53,440 nucleotides of DNA from an uncultured Eubacteriales bacterium (GCA_902462015.1 CABPZV010000001.1:1-53440); one strand, 5' to 3'; positions 1-8,774 are shown, numbered from the stretch's first letter. Made by a program: numbers and translations. The notes: generated by a model not told the origin, from the sequence alone.

Positions 1-760
1 CCGCAGGAAGACATCGGGGAACTAATGGTTTTCCGTCAAAAAAAATATTAAATGAAAGAAGTACAAAGGCTCCTAAAAATGTAAAACCGTTTTTAAGTGT
101 CCGTTTTATAAAGCGTGACTTGTCGGTAAGAATATTCTCCTCGTAATCGGTTTTCATGTTATTAAAAAAAACAGAGTCTGTTTTTAAAATATTATAGCAG
201 CCTGCAAGCCTTATAATCCAGATTATACCGGCAATTAGCTGTATAACTGCCGATATTATCAAAACGATTCCTATATATGGTTCGAGAATATAACCTGCAC
301 CTTCTTCTATATACAAGTAGGTCAGCTGAGGCAGAAGAGTAAGGATATTCCTAGCTATAATAAATACCATGGTTTCCTTGCAGGCTTTTTGAAGGCTTGA
401 AACCGACTTGATTCCGTCATATTTTGTGCTTAAAATCATTGCCCCGTTCTTAAAGGAGTTAATTGCGGGTATGAAGAAAATTAACTCTATAATTGTGAAT
501 ACAAAAGTGAATACAAGAAAAAATCCGCTATCTGTGGAATAAAAGCTCAGCCATATGAAGCTGAACAGTTTTGCAAGCTCTGTCCAGAACAGTTTTGCAA
601 TACCGCGCCGCGCAGTATATATATCTGAAGAAAGATCGCTTATTTTTGTAATTGCAAACCAAACTATACCAAGACCAATAAAGTCCGGAATTATATCGAT
701 AATGTTTATATTCGGATTTGCTAAAAACAGCATTCCGATAAAGAATAACTTAAGATTCAT
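1..760 (-). CDS. Integral membrane protein of unknown function (3' end cut off by window edge)
   Basis: An open frame runs on the minus strand from an ATG at 758-760 to the window edge without a stop (253 codons visible), so only the N-terminal part is present. The start follows an A/G-rich ribosome binding stretch (AAAGAAAGAAG). The translation begins MNLKLFFIGMLFLANPNIN and has several hydrophobic segments (about residues 1-16, 20-40, 85-115, 155-175 and 185-210), separated by short charged loops. It looks like a polytopic inner-membrane protein. I do not recognise the family and assign no function. It lies downstream of secA but is separated from it by a terminator and a repeat copy, so it is probably transcribed on its own. 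Confidence 0.7.
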   Translation of the reverse strand, partial: MNLKLFFIGMLFLANPNINIIDIIPDFIGLGIVWFAITKISDLSSDIYTARRGIAKLFWTELAKLFSFIWLSFYSTDSGFFLVFTFVFTIIELIFFIPAINSFKNGAMILSTKYDGIKSVSSLQKACKETMVFIIARNILTLLPQLTYLYIEEGAGYILEPYIGIVLIISAVIQLIAGIIWIIRLAGCYNILKTDSVFFNNMKTDYEENILTDKSRFIKRTLKNGFTFLGAFVLLSFNIFFDGKPLVPRCLPA

Positions 761-785
761 GGCATTATCTTCTTTCTTTACTTAT

Positions 786-813
786 ATTATATGCAAATAT
801 GTTTCTTATGAAA
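786..813 (-). promoter_or_regulatory. Possible promoter of the partial membrane-protein gene
   Basis: On the minus strand a perfect TATAAT (786-791) lies 26 bp before the ATG. A weak -35 (TTTCAT, 808-813) is 16 bp further upstream. The -10 is convincing and the -35 is poor. Confidence 0.4.
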
Positions 814-834
814 GACTTTGATGTGCATTAGTAT

Positions 835-873
835 TAAAAACCGGCTGGATTACAAAATCAGTAAAACAGCCGG
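835..873 (-). terminator. Intrinsic terminator downstream of secA
   Basis: The inverted repeat CCGGCTG / CAGCCGG (841-847 and 867-873) is followed on the minus strand by a T-run (TTTTTAAT). It lies beyond repeat copy 1, about 160 bp after the secA stop, and would end secA transcripts before the next minus-strand gene. Confidence 0.7.
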
Positions 874-891
874 ATCAGTGTTCAGTGCAAA

Positions 892-1027
892 TTCAAAAAG
901 GGCTTGCCCTATCAAATGGCGTGGCAACCATTCCGGTGGGAGATTGTATCTCCTACTGAATGGTGAAATGTCCCCCGCTGCCTTAGAGACTACCGCCTTA
1001 TATGCGGGACATTTTGCTTAAGTTATA
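892..1027 (+). repeat. Intergenic structured repeat, copy 1
   Basis: This copy starts TTCAAAAAGGGCTTGCC and ends GCTTAAGTTATA. Its centre is a hairpin made of CATTC-(C/A)-GT-GGGAGAT and ATCTCC-ACTGAATGG around a TGT loop. The second domain is of the CCTTAGAG...CCGCCTTA type. The family recurs at 16564, 36661, 44027, 50124 and 53287. The AAGTTATA end of this copy lies a few bases from the secA stop codon. Confidence 0.85.
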
Positions 1028-1032
1028 TAAAA

Positions 1033-3879
1033 TCATTCGTTTTCCGATTGGTTTGCACCGCAGCATTTTTTGTATTTTTTGCCGCTGCCGCATGGACAGG
1101 GATCGTTTCTTCCTACTTTTTTTGCTCGTTCCGCTTCCATCTGTGCTCTTGTCATCTGAGATGACGGAGGCTTTATCACCGGTCCGGACGGCTTTGCTCC
1201 TATAGCCGGTTTACGTACCTGAGCAGGGCGGGGCTGTGGGGGTCTACGCTGTGTATTACCTTCAAAACCTTCTCCGGTAACATGGGCTACTTCCTCGCGT
1301 TTTATCTCGACATGAGGTCTTGGCAGCACGGAGAGAACTCCCCTGACAGTATCTGCGCGAATCATTTCGCTCATTTCGTCGAACATATCAGCTCCCTGAA
1401 TCCTATATTGATTAATAGGATCTCTCTGGGCATATGCCTGCAGACCTATGCTTTCTTTCAGGTCATCCATATTTTCAAGGTGATCCATCCACTTGAGGTC
1501 TACGTTGCGGAGCAGAATGATTCTTTCAATTTCACGCATTTGTTCTGCGCCGAATATATCGTCCTTTGATTTATATATTTTTAACGCCTTTTCTGTCAGC
1601 TCCTCTATTAGTTTTTCAGGAGTCAGCGATTTTAATTCGTCTTCTGAGTAATGGAAATCGTCTGCTGTGCAGAGAAATCCGAACAGCATAGTTCTCAGAT
1701 CATCAAATTTCCATTCGGCTTGATCTTCAGAACCGGTGCAGGAATTGACTGCGCTTTCGATAAAGCCGCGGATCATGCTCTCGATTTTTTCATGGAGATC
1801 GATTCCGTCAAGAACTTCTCTGCGCTGCTTGTATATTACAGTTCTCTGCTGATTCATAACGTCGTCGTATGTCAGGACGTTTTTACGGCGCTGGAAGTTG
1901 TTTTCCTCGATTTGCTTCTGTGCCCTTTCGATTGAATTTGAGAGTATCTTAGCTTCAATCGGAGTATCGTCGTCCAAGCCGAGCCGGTCGACGACAGAGG
2001 CTACGCGGTCGCTTCCGAACAGTCGCATAAGATCGTCGTCAAGGGCAAGGAAGAATCTTGATTCGCCGGGATCACCCTGACGTCCTGAACGTCCGCGCAG
2101 CTGATTGTCGATCCGGCGGCTTTCATGCCTTTCGGTTCCGACAATAAATAGTCCCCCGGATTCACAAACCTGTTTTGCAAGAGGTTCAATCTCAGTTTTG
2201 TATTTTGAATACAGCTCTTTATACACCTCTCTTGCCGCAAGAACTTCCTCCGGAACGGATACGGAAGATCCGACAGCCTGTCCTATTATATCTTCTTCAT
2301 AACCCTGTTTTCTCATTTCCTGCTTTGCGAGAAACTCAGGATTTCCTCCGAGCAGAATGTCCGTTCCGCGTCCGGCCATGTTCGTTGCTATTGTAACTGT
2401 ACCTACCCGGCCTGCCTGCGCGACAATTTCAGCTTCTTTTTCGTGGTATTTTGCATTGAGGACAGTATGCTCAATACCTTCGAGCTTCAGACGTTTGGAT
2501 AGAAATTCTGATTTTTCGACTGATACGGTACCCACGAGAACAGGTTGTCCCTTTTCATGACATTTTCTTATCTGTTCGACAATAGCGTCATATTTTCCCT
2601 TTTGATTTTTATACACTACATCCGAATGATCTTTTCGTATCATGGGCTTATTTGTAGGAATTACAACTACATCAAGTCCATATATTTCACGGAATTCAAC
2701 TTCCTCAGTAAGTGCCGTACCAGTCATACCTGACAGCTTTTTATACATGCGGAAATAATTTTGGAAGGTAATCGTTGCAAGAGTTTTGTTTTCTTTCTGA
2801 ATTTTAACATGCTCTTTGGCTTCGATTGCCTGATGAAGACCGTCTGAGAAACGTCGGCCGTGCATAATACGGCCTGTAAAAGAGTCGATTATAAGGACGC
2901 TGTCGTCTTTTACAAGATAATCAACATCGTTTTGCATAATACCATGTGCTTTGAGCGCCTGATTTACATGGTGAGCAAGCTCAGAATTTTCCGGCGCGGA
3001 AAGATTTTCGATTTTGAAAAAGCGTTCGACCTTTGCAATTCCGGACGCAGTAAGTACCGCGGTGCGTGCCTTTTCATCGACGATATAATCGGCGTCGATA
3101 TCGTCGCTGAGCTCCTTCGAATCCATTTCCTTTATGCGGTGCTCGCGGAGAGATCTGACGCATGAATCGGCGCGGTCATACATGTCGGTTGATTCATCGC
3201 CCTCTCCTGAGATAATCAGAGGAGTCCGCGCCTCGTCAATAAGAATGGAGTCGACCTCGTCGACAATTGCAAACACATGACCGCGCTGTACCATACGATC
3301 CTTCTGTACGACCATGTTATCACGAAGATAGTCGAACCCAAACTCATTGTTTGTGCCGTATGTAATATCACAATTGTACATCTGCTGCTTTTCGTTTTTA
3401 GTTTGTCCGTGCGTAATCAGTCCGGTAGTCAGTCCGAGAAAATTATAAATACGTCCCATTTCCTCGGCGCCCATATATGCCAGATATTCGTTTACGGTAA
3501 CAATGTGAACCCCTTCTCCGGTCAGAGCGTTCAGATATGCCGGAAGCGTAGCGACAAGAGTTTTACCTTCTCCTGTTTTCATTTCGGCAATTCTTCCCTG
3601 ATGGAGAACGATGCCGCCAATCAGCTGCACGTGAAACGGTCTTTTTCCGAGTACACGGTCGGCCGCCTCGGTTACGGCAGCAAATGCGTCAGGAAGAATA
3701 TCGTCGAGTGTTTCTCCGTTTGCAAGTCTGTTTTTAAGGTTGGGTGTTGTATTTCGCAGCTCCTCATCGCTCATACTACGGTATTTGTCTGCGAGCTCCT
3801 CGATTTTTTTTACTACCGGCAGAATTTTGCGGATCTGACGATCGCTGTAGCTTCCGATAATAGAGTCTATAAGCTTCAT
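1033..3879 (-). CDS. secA: Preprotein translocase ATPase SecA
   Basis: SecA is the motor ATPase that drives unfolded preproteins through SecYEG. Taking the ATG at 3879 (MKLIDSIIG...) gives 948 aa, slightly longer than the roughly 840-900 usual. Visible motifs are Walker A MKTGEGKT (about 100-107), Walker B/DEAD-like DEVDSILIDEAR (about 207-218), the GRGTDI and GRSGRQGD helicase motifs, and a C-terminal zinc-binding tail CPCGSGKKYKKCC (about 928-940) used for SecB/lipid contact in other species. A Pro-rich linker precedes that tail. An in-frame ATG at 3900 would add seven residues but has no good ribosome binding site; AAAGG lies before the 3879 start. The gene follows rpsU on the same strand with a 456-bp gap containing its own promoter candidate. 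Confidence 0.97.
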   Translation of the reverse strand: MKLIDSIIGSYSDRQIRKILPVVKKIEELADKYRSMSDEELRNTTPNLKNRLANGETLDDILPDAFAAVTEAADRVLGKRPFHVQLIGGIVLHQGRIAEMKTGEGKTLVATLPAYLNALTGEGVHIVTVNEYLAYMGAEEMGRIYNFLGLTTGLITHGQTKNEKQQMYNCDITYGTNNEFGFDYLRDNMVVQKDRMVQRGHVFAIVDEVDSILIDEARTPLIISGEGDESTDMYDRADSCVRSLREHRIKEMDSKELSDDIDADYIVDEKARTAVLTASGIAKVERFFKIENLSAPENSELAHHVNQALKAHGIMQNDVDYLVKDDSVLIIDSFTGRIMHGRRFSDGLHQAIEAKEHVKIQKENKTLATITFQNYFRMYKKLSGMTGTALTEEVEFREIYGLDVVVIPTNKPMIRKDHSDVVYKNQKGKYDAIVEQIRKCHEKGQPVLVGTVSVEKSEFLSKRLKLEGIEHTVLNAKYHEKEAEIVAQAGRVGTVTIATNMAGRGTDILLGGNPEFLAKQEMRKQGYEEDIIGQAVGSSVSVPEEVLAAREVYKELYSKYKTEIEPLAKQVCESGGLFIVGTERHESRRIDNQLRGRSGRQGDPGESRFFLALDDDLMRLFGSDRVASVVDRLGLDDDTPIEAKILSNSIERAQKQIEENNFQRRKNVLTYDDVMNQQRTVIYKQRREVLDGIDLHEKIESMIRGFIESAVNSCTGSEDQAEWKFDDLRTMLFGFLCTADDFHYSEDELKSLTPEKLIEELTEKALKIYKSKDDIFGAEQMREIERIILLRNVDLKWMDHLENMDDLKESIGLQAYAQRDPINQYRIQGADMFDEMSEMIRADTVRGVLSVLPRPHVEIKREEVAHVTGEGFEGNTQRRPPQPRPAQVRKPAIGAKPSGPVIKPPSSQMTRAQMEAERAKKVGRNDPCPCGSGKKYKKCCGANQSENE

Positions 3880-3907
3880 TGATATGACCATACCTTTCAT
3901 AAGTACT

Positions 3908-3974
3908 CAAAGTTTTGTCTTATTCGGATTTTCTGAAACACCGATGATTCTGACCGGGAAAGCACAAAACTTTG
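3908..3974 (-). promoter_or_regulatory. Long-loop stem in the secA leader
   Basis: Perfect 11-bp arms (3908-3918 and 3964-3974) enclose a 45-nt loop, ending about 29 nt upstream of the secA ATG in the transcript. It is not a terminator, since no T-run follows it. The role is unknown. Confidence 0.4.
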
Positions 3975-4133
3975 CTGTTTCCTCCGGACACGGTGTGAAA
4001 ATTTTCTTTCAGATTTATTTCTTCTTTGACTAATAATTTATTACAGAATAATAAAATCCTGTCTGAAACCGATTGAAACCCTGAAGAAATATCAGACGTA
4101 CCAACCGGCTGAAAATCAAAATATATACATTGT

Positions 4134-4162
4134 ATTATAACACATTACAAGTATTTATGGAA
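4134..4162 (-). promoter_or_regulatory. Candidate secA promoter (extended -10)
   Basis: On the minus strand TGTTATAAT gives an extended -10 (4134-4142). A weak TTCCAT -35 (4157-4162) lies 17 bp upstream of the -10 hexamer. Confidence 0.45.
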
Positions 4163-4335
4163 CAATAAATTGTAAATATTTTTATCGTGGAAACATATAT
4201 TTAGGCACAATTATTGTAAAATATGTTCGTTTAATAAAAATACGCGGCCGTCTTTGGAAAAAACCGCAGACTGACCGCTGTATCTTTTATTATCGGCTAA
4301 TTTGCATTTCAAAGCATAAAGTGCGATTAAGGCTC

Positions 4336-4512
4336 TTATTTAAATTTACGCTTTCTCGCTGCTTCTGACTTTTTCTTGCGCTTCACACTGGGCTTTTCAT
4401 AATGCTCCCTTTTGCGAAGCTCAGAAAGAACACCTGATCTCGCACACTGGCGCTTAAATCTGCGAAGCGCGCTGTCAAGTGATTCGTTTTCTTTAACTCT
4501 GACCTCTGCCAT
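4336..4512 (-). CDS. rpsU: 30S ribosomal protein S21
   Basis: S21 is a small basic protein of the 30S subunit, close to the mRNA anti-SD region. The 58-residue product begins MAEVRVKENESLDSALRRFK and ends in a Lys/Arg-rich tail (KRKKKSEAARKRKFK), which is typical in length and composition. The ATG at 4512 is chosen because GGGAGGGG stands just upstream; the longer in-frame start at 4572 lies inside the promoter. It is transcribed from a near-consensus promoter at 4561-4589 and is followed by secA. Confidence 0.96.
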   Translation of the reverse strand: MAEVRVKENESLDSALRRFKRQCARSGVLSELRKREHYEKPSVKRKKKSEAARKRKFK

Positions 4513-4560
4513 TTCCGTTCCCCTCCCCTCGCCGTCTGCAAAGAGATAAAATTCCCTTTT

Positions 4561-4589
4561 ATTATATACCAAAAATATATGGAAGTCAA
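4561..4589 (-). promoter_or_regulatory. rpsU promoter, near-consensus sigma-A
   Basis: The minus strand reads TTGACT (4584-4589), a 17-bp spacer, then TATAAT (4561-4566), about 50 bp before the rpsU ATG. Confidence 0.85.
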
Positions 4590-4741
4590 TACTTTTTGGA
4601 AAAAATGTATTATAAATTTTTCCTGATACAAATCGTGCTTTTAATACTGTGCCTTACCTGAGGATAAAGGTGTTTTTTTAGACAAGCCGGTGTTTTTCTT
4701 TACATTAGGTTTTGTAATGTAAAAAAATTTAAATTAAATAC

Positions 4742-4770
4742 TTGTATATAGCAATAACTTGTGATATACT
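4742..4770 (+). promoter_or_regulatory. Candidate promoter of the apgM-thrC operon
   Basis: TTGTAT (4742-4747) and TATACT (4765-4770) are separated by 17 bp, 84 bp upstream of the apgM start. Confidence 0.6.
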
Positions 4771-4854
4771 GTACTTAATATTTTTGTTTTTAATAATCAA
4801 ATCAAAATCTTTTGTAAACTATTAAATATCCGGCCGAAAGGATAAACTGACAGA

Positions 4855-6051
4855 ATGAAATATTTTATATTGCTTTGCGACGGCATGGCTGATTATAAGG
4901 TTGAGTCACTTGGAAATCGTACTCCGATGGAGGCAGCGGTCAAGCCTTGTATGGATATGCTTGCGTCAAAATCGTTATGCGGACTTGTTTCAAATGTTCC
5001 GGAGGGAATGGTTCCTGAAAGTGATACTGCAAATCTTGCTGTGATGTCTTACGATCCCGCCGTATATTCTAAGGGGCGTTCTCCTCTTGAAGCGGTTTCA
5101 ATGGGGCTTAATATGGATTCCGATCAGACGGCTTTCCGCTGTAATGTCGTTACAATCTCAGAGGGCGATTCTTTTGAAAACAGTATAATGCTTGATCATA
5201 GCGCCGACGAAATTACTACAGATGAAGCAGATAAAATTATAAAGACGATTGATGAAGATCTCGGAACTGATAAGCTTGAATTTTATACCGGAATAAGCTA
5301 CCGTCACTGTCTGCTTTGGCGTGACGCGCCTGATTTTAAGGATTTTGTGCGACCTCATGATATTCTCGGACAACGCGTCGGAGACAATCTTCCGCCGGAG
5401 CCTTTTTTATCTCTTATAAGGCAAAGTCACGAAATTCTTTGCAATCACCCGATAAATGTCGCGCGCATGGCGCGCGGATTAAAGCCTGCCAACTGTATTT
5501 GGCTTTGGAGTCCGGGAAAGAAGCCTTCGCTTCCGTCGTTTGAAGAAAAATGGGGATTAAAGGCGGCGGTCATTTCTGCTGTAGATCTGATAAAAGGGAT
5601 TGGTCTCTGTGCCGGAATGGAGTCAATTGATGTTGAGGGTGCAACAGGAAATGTCAATACTAACTATTCCGGAAAGGCAGACGCGGCTATAGATGCTTTT
5701 AAGCGCGGAAAGGATTTTGTCTACGTTCATGTGGAAGCTCCGGATGAGTGCGGTCACAGAGCTGAGACTGAAAATAAGGTTAAGTCTATCGAGCTTATAG
5801 ACGCAAAGATTCTTGCGCCTGTATACGAATATCTCCGGGAAACCGGAGACGACTACAGAATAATGGTGCTTCCGGATCATCCCACCCCCATTGTTAAACG
5901 TACTCATACGATGGATCCGGTTCCTTTCCTTATATATAATCCTGCAGAGCCGGTAAAAGGTGTTCAGACATTTACGGAGGAAACATGTTCCGGTACTGGA
6001 CTATATATACCGCACGGGTATAATTTGCTTGATAAGGTAATTGTCCGCTGA
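4855..6051 (+). CDS. apgM: Cofactor-independent phosphoglycerate mutase, archaeal (ApgM) type
   Basis: ApgM interconverts 3- and 2-phosphoglycerate in glycolysis using two metal ions and a phosphoserine intermediate. The 398-aa product opens MKYFILLCDGMADY, with the metal-binding Asp (D9). It has the nucleophile Ser in PESDTAN (S56) and late metal-ligand motifs DECGHR and PDHPTP. Length and motifs fit the alkaline-phosphatase-superfamily ApgM group rather than the roughly 510-aa GpmI of Bacillus or the cofactor-dependent GpmA. It is the first gene of a plus-strand cluster running to thrC and has its own promoter candidate. The related phosphonopyruvate decarboxylase-like annotation seen in some databases is the same family. 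Confidence 0.93.
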   Translation: MKYFILLCDGMADYKVESLGNRTPMEAAVKPCMDMLASKSLCGLVSNVPEGMVPESDTANLAVMSYDPAVYSKGRSPLEAVSMGLNMDSDQTAFRCNVVTISEGDSFENSIMLDHSADEITTDEADKIIKTIDEDLGTDKLEFYTGISYRHCLLWRDAPDFKDFVRPHDILGQRVGDNLPPEPFLSLIRQSHEILCNHPINVARMARGLKPANCIWLWSPGKKPSLPSFEEKWGLKAAVISAVDLIKGIGLCAGMESIDVEGATGNVNTNYSGKADAAIDAFKRGKDFVYVHVEAPDECGHRAETENKVKSIELIDAKILAPVYEYLRETGDDYRIMVLPDHPTPIVKRTHTMDPVPFLIYNPAEPVKGVQTFTEETCSGTGLYIPHGYNLLDKVIVR

Positions 6052-6090
6052 TTACCGGGTACAAAAAATGGATGAGGTTAATTTACTGAT

Positions 6091-6720
6091 ATGAATGGAA
6101 GATCCCAAAAAGACGGGCAGTTTTCTGACACCGGAGAAGTGTCACAAAGTGCCGGCAGGCGGTCTGACACAGAAGATCCTCGCGGCAGAGCAGCTGTTGC
6201 AGTTTTGGAATGGCTTGAAATGTTTGTTTCATGTTTTTCTGTGGTTCTTTTGATAGTCACTTTTATTGTCAGACAATCTCCTGTAATCGGTACGTCAATG
6301 ACAAAGACACTTCATGAGAATGATGTTGTAATTGTAAATGAACTGTTTTATAAACCCAGGCAGGGAGATATTATAGTCGCCCAGTCTGTGCCGCTCGGCT
6401 ATGATGAGCCGATAGTCAAAAGAGTGATTGCAACCGGCGGTCAGACTGTGGATATAGATTTTGATACATGGACGGTATATGTTGACGGTCAGGCGCTTGA
6501 CGAACCTTATGTTCTGTATCATGAAGGAGTTCCTATGCATGAAGCCGATATTTCCTTTCCTCTCGATGTGCCAGAGGGCTATATTTTTGTAATGGGAGAT
6601 AATCGGAACGGTTCAATGGACAGCCGGGATTCGCGTGTGGGACTTATCGACGAAAGAATGGTTGTGGGGCATGTTGTACTTAGGTTGCTTCCCCTCACTT
6701 CTTTCGGAGTACTTTCCTGA
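6091..6720 (+). CDS. lepB: Signal peptidase I
   Basis: This membrane-bound serine protease removes Sec signal peptides. The 209-aa product has a polar N-terminus of about 35 residues, one transmembrane helix (about 44-61), the nucleophile Ser in GTSMTKTL (S69), the general-base Lys in PIVKRVIATGG (K110), and the box-E signature GDNRNGSMDSRD (169-180). The Ser/Lys dyad is intact. The gene lies 39 bp after apgM and 25 bp before rbgA; lepB-rbgA-rnhB-yraN is a common Firmicutes order. The polar N-terminal extension is longer than in Bacillus SipS. Confidence 0.95.
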   Translation: MNGRSQKDGQFSDTGEVSQSAGRRSDTEDPRGRAAVAVLEWLEMFVSCFSVVLLIVTFIVRQSPVIGTSMTKTLHENDVVIVNELFYKPRQGDIIVAQSVPLGYDEPIVKRVIATGGQTVDIDFDTWTVYVDGQALDEPYVLYHEGVPMHEADISFPLDVPEGYIFVMGDNRNGSMDSRDSRVGLIDERMVVGHVVLRLLPLTSFGVLS

Positions 6721-6745
6721 AAAATAAAAGATAAGGGAGGCAGAT

Positions 6746-7615
6746 ATGCCATCCGAAAATATACAGTGGTTTCCGGGCCATATGGCAAAGACCAGACGGC
6801 TTATAAAGGAAAATTTAAAATATGTAGATATAATCATAGAAGTACTTGATGCGCGTATTCCGGAAAGCTCGCAGAATCCTGAGATTGTCTCTCTTTCAGA
6901 CAGAAAGCCGATTATTTCTGTTTTTAACAAGGCGTCGCTTGCCGACCGGAATGTGATATCTGAGTGGAAGCGGTATTATAGTGATCATCAGAAATACTGC
7001 CTTTTTACCGACTGTATTACAGGGTACGGAATAAAGGAGCTGCCGCAGGCGGTAAGAAAAATATTATCGTCTAAAATTGACAGATATATGGAAAAGGGAA
7101 TGACCGGCCGTGCTGTGCGGGCAATGGTTGTGGGTATCCCGAATGTAGGTAAGTCTACTCTTATCAACCGTCTTGCGAAAGCTAAAAAGGCTCGCGCCGA
7201 GGATCGTCCCGGAGTTACCATGACTAAGCAGTGGATATCTGCTTCAGACGGCTTGGAGCTGCTGGATATGCCCGGAGTACTCTGGCCGAAATTCGATGAT
7301 AAAATAACGGGAGAGAATCTTGCGCTGACCGGAGCTATCCGCGATGCAATACTTGATACCGAATCGCTTGCAGTGATATTATGCAATCGTTTGCGCAACT
7401 TATATCCGGAGCTTTTATATGCAAGGTATAAGCTTAATGAATGTACTGAGCTTGACAGCCTGAGTGATTTTGAGCTTTTTGAGCTTATAGGACGCAGACG
7501 GGGATTTATTGTCTCTGGCGGCGAGGTCAGCTTGGAGAGAACAGCGGTTATGCTTTTAGATGAATTCCGGGGAGCAAAAATCGGCAGGATTTCGCTCGAA
7601 AGGCCGCGGTTTTAA
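6746..7615 (+). CDS. rbgA: Ribosome biogenesis GTPase RbgA (YlqF)
   Basis: RbgA is a circularly permuted GTPase required for late assembly of the 50S subunit. The 289-aa product starts with the family-typical MPSENIQWFPGHMAK. G4 comes first as NKAS (61-64), followed by G1 GIPNVGKST (130-138), G2 around RPGVT, and G3 DMPGV (174-178), which confirms the permuted order. The G4 motif departs from the NKxD consensus: Ser replaces the Asp that normally reads guanine. The remaining motifs are intact, so the protein is probably functional. AGGGAGG precedes the start. Confidence 0.95.
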   Translation: MPSENIQWFPGHMAKTRRLIKENLKYVDIIIEVLDARIPESSQNPEIVSLSDRKPIISVFNKASLADRNVISEWKRYYSDHQKYCLFTDCITGYGIKELPQAVRKILSSKIDRYMEKGMTGRAVRAMVVGIPNVGKSTLINRLAKAKKARAEDRPGVTMTKQWISASDGLELLDMPGVLWPKFDDKITGENLALTGAIRDAILDTESLAVILCNRLRNLYPELLYARYKLNECTELDSLSDFELFELIGRRRGFIVSGGEVSLERTAVMLLDEFRGAKIGRISLERPRF

Positions 7616-7635
7616 ATTGGAGATCGATTCATTTG

Positions 7636-8271
7636 ATGTGTAAGCAGGAAAATAAAGTTCATGAGAAGAAAATAAAAAATCCGCTGACTTTTGAAATAGA
7701 GAAGCGTTTTACTTCGGAAGGATATGAGATAATAGCCGGATGTGATGAGGCGGGGCGCGGACCACTTTGCGGCCCTGTAGTTGCTGCCGCTGTAATATTG
7801 CCGCTGGGAATGGTTATTTCCGAACTTAACGATTCTAAAAAGCTTACGGAAAAAAAGCGTGAAGAGCTCTTTGAAAAAATTAAGGACTGCGCCGTTGCGT
7901 GGGCAGCTGCCGAGGCGTCTGTTATAGAAATTGATTCACTTAATATAAGAAATGCTTCAATGCTGGCAATGAACAGAGCGGTATCTAAGCTCTCGGTTGC
8001 TCCGAGTCTTGTTCTTGTTGACGGGAATTACGCTGCAGGTTTTTCTGCCCATGCGGAGACGGTTATACACGGTGATGCGATTTCTCCCAATATTGCGGCG
8101 GCTTCGGTTATTGCAAAGGTTACACGTGACCGCATGTGCGAAGAGCTTGATAAAAAATTTCCGGGATACGGCATTGCAAAACACAAGGGGTATCCGACAA
8201 AGGAGCACTATGAGGCGCTTGCGAGGCTTGGTCCGAGCGATTGTCACCGGCGAAGCTTTCGCTTGAGCTGA
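7636..8271 (+). CDS. rnhB: Ribonuclease HII
   Basis: This nuclease cuts the RNA strand of RNA-DNA hybrids and single embedded ribonucleotides. The 211-aa product has the acidic pair in AGCDEAGRGPLCGP (D37, E38), the NDSKKLTEKKRE motif, VDGNY with the third acidic residue, and GDAISPNIAAASVIAKVTRD. The ATG at 7636 is preferred, with GGAGA upstream; an adjacent in-frame TTG at 7633 would add one residue. It follows rbgA by 20 bp in the usual Firmicutes arrangement. Confidence 0.95.
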   Translation: MCKQENKVHEKKIKNPLTFEIEKRFTSEGYEIIAGCDEAGRGPLCGPVVAAAVILPLGMVISELNDSKKLTEKKREELFEKIKDCAVAWAAAEASVIEIDSLNIRNASMLAMNRAVSKLSVAPSLVLVDGNYAAGFSAHAETVIHGDAISPNIAAASVIAKVTRDRMCEELDKKFPGYGIAKHKGYPTKEHYEALARLGPSDCHRRSFRLS

Positions 8272-8317
8272 GGCGCATACATTTGCCGAAAGGAAAGGGA
8301 TTTACCGTGAAGGAATA

Positions 8318-8743
8318 TTGACTAAACGGAAAAACGGCGCTGGATACTCAAAAATACAGGACAAAATAAAAAAGAGAACCGGAAGGTTCGGCGAAGATAT
8401 TGCCTGCAGATATTTGGTTGCGCACGGCTGGCGGATTGTCGAAAGGAATTTTCGTTATAGAAAATATGAAATCGACATAATTGCGGTGAATGACCGATAT
8501 ATTATTTTTACAGAGGTCAAGACACGCTCGTCGGTTGATTTCGGTAGTCCATCGCAGGCAGTTACCCTTGAAAAGCGCGCCGGTATCAGAGTGGGAGCCG
8601 AAGGGTATCTGAAAAGAAACTATTATGATCTTTATCCACGTTTTGATGTGATTGAAATTATTGTTCAAAACGGCGATATGAAAGTAGAATCCATTAATCA
8701 TATAGAAAATGCGTTTGACGTAAATACACGGGCGATACGCTGA
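8318..8743 (+). CDS. UPF0102 / YraN family endonuclease-like protein
   Basis: The 141-aa protein shows the YraN fold signature: a GEDIACRYL segment, EIDIIAV (D53) and TEVKTR (E66, K68), the D-ExK arrangement of restriction-endonuclease-like nucleases. Its cellular role is not settled. It appears to start with TTG at 8318 with AAGGA close upstream, since the nearby GTG (8307) frame closes at once. The rnhB-yraN neighbourhood supports the call. Confidence 0.88.
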   Translation: MTKRKNGAGYSKIQDKIKKRTGRFGEDIACRYLVAHGWRIVERNFRYRKYEIDIIAVNDRYIIFTEVKTRSSVDFGSPSQAVTLEKRAGIRVGAEGYLKRNYYDLYPRFDVIEIIVQNGDMKVESINHIENAFDVNTRAIR

Positions 8744-8774
8744 GCTCTGATTATTGATGATGGGGAGAACGATA

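Larger units (their letters stand above)
3880..4335. other. Long leader region between rpsU and secA
   Basis: No gene was found here. The stretch is AT-rich and holds an extended -10 promoter candidate at 4134-4162. Near the secA start it also holds an 11-bp inverted repeat, CAAAGTTTTGT (3908-3918) and ACAAAACTTTG (3964-3974). If transcription starts at the candidate promoter, secA has a leader of roughly 250 nt. Confidence 0.5.
4513..4854. other. Divergent promoter region rpsU / apgM
   Basis: No gene was found here. It contains the strong minus-strand rpsU promoter (4561-4589) and a plus-strand promoter (4742-4770) for the apgM operon. An AT-rich hairpin (TTTACATTA/TAATGTAAA, 4699-4723) sits just upstream of the latter. 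Confidence 0.55.

Noticed and set aside
1282..3882. Many plus-strand ORFs of 60-200 codons antisense to secA
   Set aside because: They lie wholly inside secA, have no ribosome binding sites or family resemblance, and follow from the codon pattern of the real gene.
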